Shown: positions 54,537 to 62,206 of the stretch, piece after piece
How the letters are laid out: every line of letters begins with the position of its first letter
Position numbering within the stretch: the first letter of the stretch is position 1
Origin: a virus
IMG/VR virus record: IMGVR_UViG_3300027782_000032
Span: 62,001-126,000 of that record
Reading direction: 5' to 3' (one strand)
Length of the DNA stretch: 64,000 bases
The notes under the pieces: model-generated
What the model was told of the DNA's origin: nothing
Seen by the model: the letters and a program-made list of their open reading frames with translations, nothing else
Databases searched by the model: none
Position numbers and translations under genes: made by a program

Positions 54537-56440
54537 ATAACCCCATATTGCTGCTGTAGTATAGATCTAGCACCTGCTGTCTGAGCCTGTTGTCTGATGT
54601 TGCCTATAGTCTGCTTAACCAAGCTGTGAATAACTGGGTCTTGAGACTTGAGCTTAGTCATCTCAGATTGCCTCTGAGACTCAGGCATGGACATCAGCTG
54701 GTCTGCAAGTGTTTGAGCCTTTGACTGCAAATCTTGAGGCGTTACTTTCTGGTTAGGAGATGTAGGCGTAGCTAACGACATACCTTGAGCTGCTGCTCCA
54801 GCTGCTCCAGCCGGAGGAGCCTGCCCTGGAGCAGGAGGAGCTCCATAGCCTGGAGGCTGCTGGCCTTCTTGTCCTTGCTGTCCTTGCTGTATCTGATCTA
54901 TAACAGGAGGAGCCATTTGCTCCATTAGTGCAGACTGATCCATATCCTCTTGCATCTTAGCCTGCTCTTCTTGTTTAAACCTTTCTTCTTCCATCATCTG
55001 ACGCTGCTCATCCTTGAAGTTGAGCCCAAGGCTTCTGAGAACGCCTGTCTGACTTACCTGCTGTGACTGCATCAACTGCATCTTGGACATGATAAGCTGT
55101 ACATCGTCTAGAATGCTTGGCCTAATCAGTTTGCATACTGCAGGCTCCCATCCAAACGCGTCGCCTATGTCCTTAGTTAACTGCCTCAGGAATGCGTTTA
55201 GGCAATGCACTAGATAGTACCAGCTAGACTCAAACAGCCTAATAGCTGGAAGAGCAGCTTGAAGATTCAATGTGCCACGATATAACTCTGCAGGCATACC
55301 AAACCCGTTGAGCAACATGTTGATGCCTGACTCTAATAGATCGTTAGGTGCTAGGTTCTTAGCCTCTCCACCTAGCGATTGATACTGAATAGGAGTGCTA
55401 AGGAAGTGCCACGCTGCTGGGTCTTTCCTTCTCTTCCTAAGCATGGCTTGGACCTGTCCTCTAAGACCTCCTAAGTCCATGTTCATTAAAGGGTCTCCAC
55501 CTTCTGGCAGGGAGCTAGACTGCGGCTGAGGGCTTAGAACCCTAAACGGAATAACGTAGTCCAATGCTATAGCTTCATTGTATCTGTGAAGAACTTGGCA
55601 ATACCAAGCGTGTCTGAAGTTAACCAGAGTTCTAGAGATGCCCCAACCTCTAGACCTTACGCCTGAAAGGGTTGGTTCGTACATATGGTGAATAGCGCCT
55701 TTATCAAACAATAAGAAGCCATTAGCTGCTACTGCCTCTACAATCTCCCATGGTACAGTTTCAAGTACCTGTGGATCTCCTCTTCTTACCTGCATTCTAT
55801 AGTCCTCTGGTATACGCCAGAGGTAGTCTCGGTTATCGCGTACAGGGTCGTGCCTGATCTCCATCTCTACTGCAGGCCATCTTCTTACTCTTACTTCGTC
55901 TATCTCGTTGGTTCTTCTGTCTGTTCTTTTCCAAATGCCTGTGTACTTACACTTAGGGCAGTTAGCGCTAAAGTCTGGCATCTTCCACTTAAATGCGAAG
56001 TTAGAGTTATTGATAACTTCCTTAAGTGGAACATCAAGGAAGCATTGAGGACAGGCAAGATAACGCCTGAACGGTACAACAAGCGTAGTAAAGCTATTAC
56101 CATAACATAAGAAGTCCAAGCCTACAGAGTGGAGAATAGTTCTTATGTCTAAGGTCTCGTTCAAGAAAGTCTCGTACTTTTCTCTCTCGTCGTCGCCTAT
56201 GTTCTTGTTGCCTACGCCCTTGATCTCTATCTCGGTTATAAAATAGCTGAGAATACGCCTAGCGGCTTCTCTGATCATTGAGTTGGAATTGAATATGAAC
56301 TCGCAATAGCGTAGAGCGTCGCGTATGTTCTCTGGCATTACGGTGCTAGCGTAATCCATGAATGGGTCTGGAAACGGCTCATCACCCCTATTGTTAAGGG
56401 CCCATCCTCTACCTAACGCACCTTCAGAGTAATCAGACAT
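54533..56440 (-). CDS. Portal protein with zinc-ribbon insertion
   Basis: 635 residues. Portal look: REAARRILSYFITEIEI near 57-73, LHSVGLDFLCYGNSFTTLVVPF near 100-121, a core with FRHAWYCQVLHRYNEAI near 275, WHFLSTPIQYQSLGGEAKNLAPNDLLESGINMLLNGFGMPAEL near 343-385 and a Gln/Pro/Gly-rich C-terminus. Two CxxC pairs near 134-137 and 163-166 (LACPQC...ANCPKCKYTG) form a zinc ribbon, which is unusual in portals. Ends in PG-rich linkers (QQGQQGQEGQQPPG). Next to other virion genes; no terminase is in the window. Confidence 0.75.
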   Translation of the reverse strand: MSDYSEGALGRGWALNNRGDEPFPDPFMDYASTVMPENIRDALRYCEFIFNSNSMIREAARRILSYFITEIEIKGVGNKNIGDDEREKYETFLNETLDIRTILHSVGLDFLCYGNSFTTLVVPFRRYLACPQCFLDVPLKEVINNSNFAFKWKMPDFSANCPKCKYTGIWKRTDRRTNEIDEVRVRRWPAVEMEIRHDPVRDNRDYLWRIPEDYRMQVRRGDPQVLETVPWEIVEAVAANGFLLFDKGAIHHMYEPTLSGVRSRGWGISRTLVNFRHAWYCQVLHRYNEAIALDYVIPFRVLSPQPQSSSLPEGGDPLMNMDLGGLRGQVQAMLRKRRKDPAAWHFLSTPIQYQSLGGEAKNLAPNDLLESGINMLLNGFGMPAELYRGTLNLQAALPAIRLFESSWYYLVHCLNAFLRQLTKDIGDAFGWEPAVCKLIRPSILDDVQLIMSKMQLMQSQQVSQTGVLRSLGLNFKDEQRQMMEEERFKQEEQAKMQEDMDQSALMEQMAPPVIDQIQQGQQGQEGQQPPGYGAPPAPGQAPPAGAAGAAAQGMSLATPTSPNQKVTPQDLQSKAQTLADQLMSMPESQRQSEMTKLKSQDPVIHSLVKQTIGNIRQQAQTAGARSILQQQYGVM

Positions 56441-56479
56441 TGTAAGATAGGCCTCCTGCCTCGTTACTATATTTAAGTA

Positions 56480-57241
56480 TTAAAGGACGCCTTCTTCTAT
56501 AACCTTTGCAGGGTCGACGTCTCTTTTGCTAGCTCTATCATCATACTCTTTTTGTGGAGACGTCTCCACTGGCTTATCTTCAACAAGCTCTTGTATTAGT
56601 TCAGCCGGCATAGACTTCTCTTGAGAGATTGGAACCAAGCAATGCTCGTAAGGTCCAAACTTGTGCTGAAGAATAGGAGGTTTAACTATAAACAAGCTGT
56701 CTATACCTTCTACCATCACCCCTATGTAAGCGTCAGCCTCGTTAGCTAGTTTGCTGGTAAACGGATAAAACTCTCCAGGCCCTGCATACCTCATATCAGT
56801 TGTAAGCACTAGATACCCTGGGGTTATTGTAGCACCGTGATACTTGTAGTTTAAAGTTGCTAAGCTTGGCATGTCAAAGTACACCCTTACCATAGGAGGT
56901 GTAACTGATGCCTCTGGCAGCTGTGCTGCAGGATGAACATGATTAGCACCATCAATCGTAGATGCTACCGTGCCTAGACTAGGAGGAGTAGTAGCAGATG
57001 CAGTAGTAGAGAATCGCCTTAAGTTATCAGATATCATCTTGGACCTTTCTGCTTGAGCAAGTTTTCTAAGGTCCTGACTATTGTCATCTTTGACCTTGTA
57101 AGGATTGGCTGTTGGCTTAATAGTATTTAAATCAATAACAAAGGAGTCACTCTCGTGCGGGTCTACTATCATCTTGGTAACTGATCTGCTGTGGTCTATA
57201 GTAGACCCTCCTGTTACTGGTGCTAGTCTTGAATCTGACAT
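56480..57241 (-). CDS. Hypothetical structural protein next to portal
   Basis: 253 residues from the ATG at 57241 (AGGAAGGA about seven bases ahead). Mixed beta (VRVYFDMPSLATLNYKYHGATITPGYLVLTT near 132-162; AYIGVMVEGIDSLFIVKPPIL near 183-203) and flexible ends. No family recognised. Located just upstream of the portal in the same transcript, which suggests a head or neck component. A palindrome copy is read as VETSP near its end. Confidence 0.65.
   Translation of the reverse strand: MSDSRLAPVTGGSTIDHSRSVTKMIVDPHESDSFVIDLNTIKPTANPYKVKDDNSQDLRKLAQAERSKMISDNLRRFSTTASATTPPSLGTVASTIDGANHVHPAAQLPEASVTPPMVRVYFDMPSLATLNYKYHGATITPGYLVLTTDMRYAGPGEFYPFTSKLANEADAYIGVMVEGIDSLFIVKPPILQHKFGPYEHCLVPISQEKSMPAELIQELVEDKPVETSPQKEYDDRASKRDVDPAKVIEEGVL
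56554..56569. repeat. Dispersed palindrome, copy 12
   Basis: Perfect GTGGAGACGTCTCCAC in 56480-57241, read as VETSP. Confidence 0.9.
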
Positions 57242-57316
57242 TAGTGAATCCTTCCTAAGTTTAACTCTACTGTAACCTAACACAGCGTTTTACTGTTTAT
57301 AAGGATAATAAGCAAC

Positions 57317-57454
57317 ATGATATCTTACGAAGAAGTAGATATATATAAGTTTTTTAGCCTACTGCTTATCGTAGCGGCTGTCTACCTATTAGCTCTAGGT
57401 ATACCTATTATACTTGATATCTTATTGTCAGATCCTTTTGACGACCATAGCTGA
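57317..57454 (+). CDS. Possible small membrane protein (45 aa), plus strand
   Basis: 45 residues: polar N-terminus (MISYEEVDIYK), one hydrophobic segment (residues 12-37, FFSLLLIVAAVYLLALGIPIILDILL), acidic tail SDPFDDHS. Its TGA stop lies in the sequence that forms the tail of terminator T9 on the other strand. AAGGA lies 11 bases before the ATG, further than usual. It is similar in style to the 37-residue membrane protein at 12340, but no cassette promoter is seen upstream on this strand, so it is uncertain. Confidence 0.45.
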   Translation: MISYEEVDIYKFFSLLLIVAAVYLLALGIPIILDILLSDPFDDHS

Positions 57455-57501
57455 TAGCTAAAAAAAACAATCCGACGCCCTCCTAAGAGGGAATCGGATT
57501 G
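57452..57501 (-). terminator. Cassette terminator T9
   Basis: CAATCCGA / TCGGATTG stem (57468-57475 / 57494-57501) with an inner CCCTC/GAGGG, leftward U8, AGCTATCA. Ends 57508-58158. Confidence 0.9.
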
Positions 57502-57507
57502 TGAGTT

Positions 57508-58158
57508 TTACTTGGTGACAGACTGCCGTGGCAGCCTTACCCTATTAGGCTGGAAGAACTTGTACAGCTCCTCCAGACCAAGTCCGGCAGCCTCCAAGGA
57601 GGACCTGGTAACCACCTGAGGCTTTGGTAAGCCGTCTTGATCTACGAGTCCGTCTACGCACTCGTATATTCTAGCTGGCTCAGCTAAAACCGAATCCTCC
57701 AAAATGGCGCATGGCGCCATTCTGTATGGCGCCATCAACTTGATGGAGCCAAGAAGCGCAGCCTCTAGGGCCTCTGGAGCTTCCGCACCAGAAGCTATAG
57801 AAAGAGACTCAAGACTGACGTCGTCCGAAGACGACATCATTCCGTAACCAATTGGAAGTGCAACTGCCTGAGGGATTAGATCGCCCGTATCGAACCGGTC
57901 CAAAGCCCGGTCGAACGCCCTCCTGTTGGAGGGGGATCTTTTGCAGAAAGGCCTAAAGGCCTTTCCCAGAGGATCGATTGCTTGCCTAGCCACGTACCCG
58001 TAAGGGTACGCCTTAGCCCTGGAAAACACGCCAACTACCCCGTTAGGGTAGCCGACAATAACGCCTGTTTGCCCTACAGGCAAAAAGGATTCTTTAAACC
58101 CCTCCTCCCATGCCGATGGAGTTATGGTGATTAGAGCCAAGTCCTTTAGCTGAGACAT
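57508..58158 (-). CDS. Hypothetical cassette protein, hairpin-rich gene
   Basis: 216 residues, no family recognised; it has GQTGVIVGYPNGVVGVFSRAKAYPYGYVARQAID near 28-61 and an Ala/Leu/Glu-rich helical C-terminal half. Second gene of the P9 cassette, 18 bp after 58177-58458, ended by T9. The coding sequence is dense in perfect hairpins: GAAAGGCCT/AGGCCTTTC (57946-57965), AATGGCGC/GCGCCATT (57703-57721), TACGAGT/ACTCGTA (57643-57666), CGTACCC/GGGTACG (57993-58010), and at least seven more. Confidence 0.75.
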   Translation of the reverse strand: MSQLKDLALITITPSAWEEGFKESFLPVGQTGVIVGYPNGVVGVFSRAKAYPYGYVARQAIDPLGKAFRPFCKRSPSNRRAFDRALDRFDTGDLIPQAVALPIGYGMMSSSDDVSLESLSIASGAEAPEALEAALLGSIKLMAPYRMAPCAILEDSVLAEPARIYECVDGLVDQDGLPKPQVVTRSSLEAAGLGLEELYKFFQPNRVRLPRQSVTK

Positions 58159-58239
58159 GCAGATACTCCTTGAAAATTACTTCTTCTTTACCCATAGAAT
58201 ACTGTCCTTCGGGACAGTAAGCTGGGGCCTTGGGGCCCC
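57523..58239. repeat. Array of perfect hairpins across two cassette genes
   Basis: Stems include 57523-57534, 57591-57602, 57643-57666, 57703-57721, 57733-57745, 57820-57835, 57918-57933, 57946-57965, 57993-58010, 58035-58051, 58063-58081, 58201-58218, 58224-58239; 5 to 9 bp each, without mismatches. Confidence 0.88.
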
Positions 58240-58458
58240 TTTAGTATCGGGTCTCAGTGTGCAGGCCACTTGGCCATCACTCTGAGCCCTTCGTCGGACC
58301 ACTTCTCTGAGTGATCCTCCGTATTGGACATGTGGCCTGTAACCAGGGCCAGCACCGTCCTGGGATACCTTCCCATTTTTACCCTTTGAAAAGTTGACCC
58401 ATAAAAGGGCCACTACAAAGGAGGTCAACACAAGGCCTGCCACCGTGTTTTCAAACAT
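58177..58458 (-). CDS. Small membrane-anchored protein
   Basis: 93 residues from the ATG at 58458, which follows AAAGGGG. One N-terminal transmembrane segment (VAGLVLTSFVVALLWVNF, about 6-23), then a basic, Gly/Arg-rich body (LREVVRRRAQSDGQ) ending WVKKK. No family recognised. First gene of the P9 cassette. Includes hairpins ACTGTCC/GGACAGT (58201-58218) and GGGGCC/GGCCCC (58224-58239). Confidence 0.7.
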   Translation of the reverse strand: MFENTVAGLVLTSFVVALLWVNFSKGKNGKVSQDGAGPGYRPHVQYGGSLREVVRRRAQSDGQVACTLRPDTKGAPRPQLTVPKDSILWVKKK

Positions 58459-58493
58459 GGCCGCCCCTTTCTGCCACCCATAAGGTAGCACTA

Positions 58494-58522
58494 TATTATG
58501 ACGCGTTTAAGAGCTGGATTTA
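58494..58522 (-). promoter_or_regulatory. Cassette promoter P9
   Basis: Minus-strand TAAATC, 17-bp spacer ending CGCGTC, ATAATA; drives 58177-58458 and 57508-58158. Confidence 0.65.
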
Positions 58523-58523
58523 G

Positions 58524-58865
58524 CTAAGATTTGAAGTACTCATCATCGTCGTCAAACACCTCCATGTCGTCAAACATGGAGCCGTTAGGGTCTAATTCTG
58601 TACTCTTAGGCTCGTAAGAAAGGTCAGCCTCTACCTGTCCATCTGAATTGATTAACTTGCGTGGAGGAAGGGATATGTGCATCCTCTCTCCATAAAAGAC
58701 GTGGCAGCTCACCCGCTTGCCGTTGTAAGAACGGAGCTTCTCTACAAAGTCTTCCTTGCTACTGAAAGATAAACACTCAGGATAACCATGAGAGGGTACA
58801 ACAACGATGTGATATAAATCCTTCGCTGTCTGGCCCGAATCACTTTCGTTCAGGCCATTGTCCAT
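58524..58865 (-). CDS. Acidic hypothetical protein
   Basis: 113 residues from the ATG at 58865 (AAGG eight bases ahead). N-terminal half has YHIVVVPSHGYPECLSFSSKEDFVEKL, then a C-terminal acidic tail (SMFDDMEVFDDDDEYF). No family recognised. Its coding sequence overlaps the end of the next gene upstream. The stop lies next to promoter P9. Two short hairpins (TCCATG/CATGGA; CCGTT/AACGG) occur in it. Confidence 0.65.
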   Translation of the reverse strand: MDNGLNESDSGQTAKDLYHIVVVPSHGYPECLSFSSKEDFVEKLRSYNGKRVSCHVFYGERMHISLPPRKLINSDGQVEADLSYEPKSTELDPNGSMFDDMEVFDDDDEYFKS

Positions 58866-59136
58866 TTTGGTTACCTTCATAAATAGCAGTTATGGCTACC
58901 AGAACTGACCTTCTGGTCATCTCCTTGTCCAACCATCTGCTGTCCATTCCAGGTGCAGACGTTGCAACAATGGTGAACTGGTTATTGAACAGCCACTCGT
59001 TAATAGTGTCGTCCAATGGCTCGTTTATGCGTACAAGCCTCCAATCGTCTGGAGCTGCTCCAGCCGGTCGTTCGTAAACTCTCTCCTCTACGAACGTTTT
59101 TGTTTTGCGATATATGAAATCAGTTGGGTGGTTCAT
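58840..59136 (-). CDS. Small hypothetical protein
   Basis: 98 residues, no family recognised; charged helix (TKTFVEERVYERPAGAAPDDWRLV) and a hydrophobic C-terminal stretch (RSVLVAITAIYEG). Overlaps both neighbours (58524-58865 and 59120-59782) by about 20 bp, consistent with coupled translation. Its coding sequence has the hairpins CGTTCGTA/TACGAACG (near 59071-59098) and ACCAGAA/TTCTGGT (near 58899-58918). Confidence 0.65.
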   Translation of the reverse strand: MNHPTDFIYRKTKTFVEERVYERPAGAAPDDWRLVRINEPLDDTINEWLFNNQFTIVATSAPGMDSRWLDKEMTRRSVLVAITAIYEGNQNGQWPERK

Positions 59137-59782
59137 TGTTTACTACTTTCATTAAATACTTAGCTTCATAGCTAGCTGGACACTTAATTAGTTTAGGAAC
59201 TGGAAAGCCTTTGTACCCCCAGCTATGGGTTGAGCCGTCCATCTTCCACAGATAAGGCTCTATAGTCAAGCTCGGATCCTTAGGGTCTGGTATCCTAACC
59301 TTGACCATTTCACAAAGAAACATGTGACCTTTTGCACGATTAAGTATCGTAAACTTACCTATCGCCTTCTGTATAACGTGCCAGTGCTCTATCGGAACAA
59401 AGGATAGCATACGGTCATGTCCGCCGCTGTTATCAGGGTAATCAAGACCGTCGAATATGCGTCTGTTGAAGATAACATAGCTAACCAAGTTCTGATTATC
59501 AGACCATATCTGGTACTCTTTAAGAGGGTCAAAGTCCAAACCTCCCTTTGAGAAAAGAGCTGTATGGTTAAAGAATACAAAGTCATTAGAAAGGCTATGA
59601 AGTGAATCTGAAAGCTCAACCCTCTTCAAAGGAGGGAGCTTCTTAAGCTCTTCTAATGTTGGGTTCTCTATACCACCATCAACTACACCTTCGGCTACAG
59701 GGACCCTTCCCTCTAGCGTAGTTTCTGGTACGTCTTTAAGCCTAGCCTCTATCTCTTCTTGGCTTAGTCTCTTATCACTCAT
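59120..59782 (-). CDS. Hypothetical protein
   Basis: 220 residues from the ATG at 59782, preceded by AAAGG. No family recognised; Pro/Glu-rich N-terminus (LSQEEIEARLKDVPETTLEG), then a globular part with HDRMLSFVPIEHWHVIQKAIGKFTILNRAKGHMFLCEMVKV and WKMDGSTHSWGYKG. The end overlaps the start of 58840-59136. Start overlaps the stop of the upstream gene, so the four genes are coupled. Confidence 0.65.
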   Translation of the reverse strand: MSDKRLSQEEIEARLKDVPETTLEGRVPVAEGVVDGGIENPTLEELKKLPPLKRVELSDSLHSLSNDFVFFNHTALFSKGGLDFDPLKEYQIWSDNQNLVSYVIFNRRIFDGLDYPDNSGGHDRMLSFVPIEHWHVIQKAIGKFTILNRAKGHMFLCEMVKVRIPDPKDPSLTIEPYLWKMDGSTHSWGYKGFPVPKLIKCPASYEAKYLMKVVNNEPPN

Positions 59783-60770
59783 GGTTAGCCTTTGCAATAG
59801 TTAGGGTTACGTTGCCTAAACGATCCACCAACCATACTGATTTCTTATCTGATAAACAGTCAAACGGAGAACCTAAGTCATAAAAAGATTTTGTTACTTC
59901 TTGGTTCTGATCACCAATGTTGCTGTCAGTAGAGTGGAATGCTATTGTACAAATACCTTTTCCTGAGGTGTTAGTTCTGCATTTTTTGAAGCAGCATAAG
60001 GCTTCTTTGTACCTACCCCTTCTACCTATCTTGGAGCCTACCCTTCGCTCTGCTGCTGTTGCTTTTGGGTTGAACCCATGGCACAACTCATCCACTAGCA
60101 GCAAGTTTAGGGGAGTTAACTTACTTGATTCTTTAATTAAAGAGAACAAGCCATCCTTTGATCTTAGCTTGTCAGTCCAGTCATCTGGATGGATCTTCCT
60201 ATAGTACTTGTTAAACTTCTTGTTGTAGGACCTCATGCTAAGGTGGAGACAGTTCTGCAAGTTGTTCTCAGCGCAATCTAGGATGTGAGATATTACACAA
60301 TCTAGATCCTTTCTCTTTCCAAATACAACCATAGGAATAGACGAAGATACAGACTCAGTCATTCCTGCATCAAACCTGTAAGTCTGGTTACGCTTGTTGT
60401 CTACCTCTGCTATTACATTTTTAAGGGCAGCAGTCTTCTTACTTAAGTTAGTCGTCATGTCCCTCTTGTGGCTAGGAATAAACTTTGCCAAATAGCCAGC
60501 TACTCTCATGCAAGTCTTTGGCAGCAGGCACCTATCAATAGGAGTAGTTCTAGCAAGCGATAGAACATCCTTCTTAAGTCTTGCTATAGCTTCTTCTGAT
60601 GCCCCTGCAGCCTTTGCTTGAGATTCTAGGTCTTCTATAGCTCTCCACTGAAGCATCTGAGAAAGCCTTAAAGCGTCCATAAAATAAGCTGTAGTTGATG
60701 CTGCGCTAGGAGCTGACAATATTGTTTCTGCAGCTTTTACTTGACTTTCACTATCAAATGGCTTCTTCAT
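59775..60770 (-). CDS. Hypothetical protein with Walker B-like motif
   Basis: 331 residues from the ATG at 60770 (AAAGGA just ahead). TPLNLLLVDELCHGFNP near 225 looks like a Walker B acidic motif, and a charged, Ser-rich N-terminal half precedes it. I could not find a clear Walker A, so a P-loop function is not shown. Sits between RuvC and coupled small genes in a DNA-metabolism context; a recombination or repair ATPase would be a guess. Confidence 0.6.
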   Translation of the reverse strand: MKKPFDSESQVKAAETILSAPSAASTTAYFMDALRLSQMLQWRAIEDLESQAKAAGASEEAIARLKKDVLSLARTTPIDRCLLPKTCMRVAGYLAKFIPSHKRDMTTNLSKKTAALKNVIAEVDNKRNQTYRFDAGMTESVSSSIPMVVFGKRKDLDCVISHILDCAENNLQNCLHLSMRSYNKKFNKYYRKIHPDDWTDKLRSKDGLFSLIKESSKLTPLNLLLVDELCHGFNPKATAAERRVGSKIGRRGRYKEALCCFKKCRTNTSGKGICTIAFHSTDSNIGDQNQEVTKSFYDLGSPFDCLSDKKSVWLVDRLGNVTLTIAKANHE

Positions 60771-60787
60771 ATAATCCTTTCTTATAA

Positions 60788-61399
60788 TTAAAACTGTAAG
60801 CCTGAACCATACTGCTCTATAAGAACAGAGCAAACATAAACTGCATCGGCTATGTTATCCACACCAGTGCTTTCATAGCCTTCTACTTCAAAGTTAAAAC
60901 CAAACTCTTTATTGCAAGCAGCGATAATATCGCTCTTGTTGGCGTTGCCCTTTCCAGTAGCTCTCTTTTTAATAGTACCGATAGGAATACCTGTAATAGG
61001 TATTCCCTGCGCCTCACACCAAGTAGCCGCAGTAGCTTTAAGCGCACCAAACCACTCGCAAGCAGGGGCGGCCCTAGCCAACAAAGCACCAACGCTTTGA
61101 AAGCCTGTATTAGGAGGAGTGTACCTAACGTCTTCAAATGCTACAAGGTCTGGCTTGATAGCAGCTAGAAAGTGTCTTAACCTTATAAACCTTATAGCTC
61201 CTGAGTCATAAGGCCCAGCTGATAAGTCCAGCTGACCAGCGTGCATTCTTCTCTCAGAAGAACCCTTAGTTAAAAAACAATAAGAGTATCCACAGGATGT
61301 TCCTAAATCTAATCCAAGAACTGTCATAGTACCTTCAGGTCTTACTGAAGATACTTTTTCTTTTAAAACTTCTGGGCATCTTTCCATGTCATGCTTCAT
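60788..61399 (-). CDS. RuvC-family Holliday-junction resolvase
   Basis: 203 residues. RNase H-fold resolvase: VLGLDLGTSCGY near 27-38 (first Asp, D31), VAFEDVRY near 86 (Glu), ITGIPIGTIKKRATGKGNANKSDII near 143-167 and GVDNIADAVYV near 184 with two acidic residues. This pattern is that of phage RuvC-like resolvases that trim branched DNA before packaging. Shares the leftward block with an exonuclease upstream. Confidence 0.88.
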   Translation of the reverse strand: MKHDMERCPEVLKEKVSSVRPEGTMTVLGLDLGTSCGYSYCFLTKGSSERRMHAGQLDLSAGPYDSGAIRFIRLRHFLAAIKPDLVAFEDVRYTPPNTGFQSVGALLARAAPACEWFGALKATAATWCEAQGIPITGIPIGTIKKRATGKGNANKSDIIAACNKEFGFNFEVEGYESTGVDNIADAVYVCSVLIEQYGSGLQF

Positions 61400-61411
61400 T
61401 TAAACCCCTTA

Positions 61412-62194
61412 TTAGTTTACCTTCTTAAATCCTCGTTCAGACATCTCTCTAAACTCCTCAAAAAGATGATGAGTAAGTTTACAGTCAAAGTCAGCTTCGT
61501 GAGCGCTGCCTTGAAGGCTGTGCTTATTAACTAAGTCATATTTCTTAGAACAGTGCTTGTCTAAAGAACTGTAAAGCCTTCCACCTTCTTTTATAAGCCT
61601 TACATTGAAGCTAAACCAATCGTCACCAGGGTTAGGAGTCAGCTTACACTGACTTCCACGCTCTAGACCCATAGTATCAAAGTAGCTCATGCCTGAGCCT
61701 TCAAGGCTGAAGCTCTCGTTGTCGCCTCTAAGTTGCTTTACGCACCTATCTATCATTGGCTGGTCAAACCTAAGCCCGTTATGTGCTATAAAACTGAACT
61801 TATTAGCCTTACATAGTTTAACTATGTCCATAAAGTGAGTAAAAGCATCGTAGGCAGGTATGCCATGCTGCTTCATTCTTGAAATGCTGTGCTTATACAC
61901 AGAAGTGCCAGGCTCTCCAGGGTTCTTAGAGTCCATAGCGTTTTTGGTAAAAGCCATGCGGTTATCAAGCCAAGCACAAAAGTCTGGGCTGCTGTTATGA
62001 GTCCAGTCCACTATGAAGCTGCCGCAATCAACTAGTGAGCGATTGTGTACTAGAACATACCCCAACTGCACCACTAAGTCGTTTGATAAATCCAAGCCTG
62101 TTGACTCAACATCAAACACTATGTAGTTGGAAGGTAGCGGTCCAAGTTTAGATACTACCTTAGCCATCCACACGTCAGACTCTTCATCTATCAT
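61412..62194 (-). CDS. DEDDh 3'-5' exonuclease (DnaQ/RNase T type)
   Basis: 260 residues. ExoI FDVESTGLDL with D28 and E30, ExoII FIAHNGLRFDQPMID near 134-148 with the third acidic residue, and ExoIII GSAHEADFDCKLTHHL near 234-249 with H and D. Likely proofreading or nucleic-acid turnover activity; substrate not known. No polymerase domain is attached. AGGAAG precedes the ATG. Confidence 0.9.
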   Translation of the reverse strand: MIDEESDVWMAKVVSKLGPLPSNYIVFDVESTGLDLSNDLVVQLGYVLVHNRSLVDCGSFIVDWTHNSSPDFCAWLDNRMAFTKNAMDSKNPGEPGTSVYKHSISRMKQHGIPAYDAFTHFMDIVKLCKANKFSFIAHNGLRFDQPMIDRCVKQLRGDNESFSLEGSGMSYFDTMGLERGSQCKLTPNPGDDWFSFNVRLIKEGGRLYSSLDKHCSKKYDLVNKHSLQGSAHEADFDCKLTHHLFEEFREMSERGFKKVN

Positions 62195-62206
62195 AAGTCT
62201 TCCTAA

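Noticed and set aside
44154-57501. TGATAGCTAAAAAA strings as plus-strand regulatory sites
   Set aside because: Each is followed on the plus strand by a hairpin; read on the minus strand this is hairpin plus U-tract, a terminator for the adjacent leftward gene. Plus-strand function is not needed.
59775-60770. RecA-like or terminase ATPase
   Set aside because: Only a Walker B-like string is visible; no Walker A motif was found.
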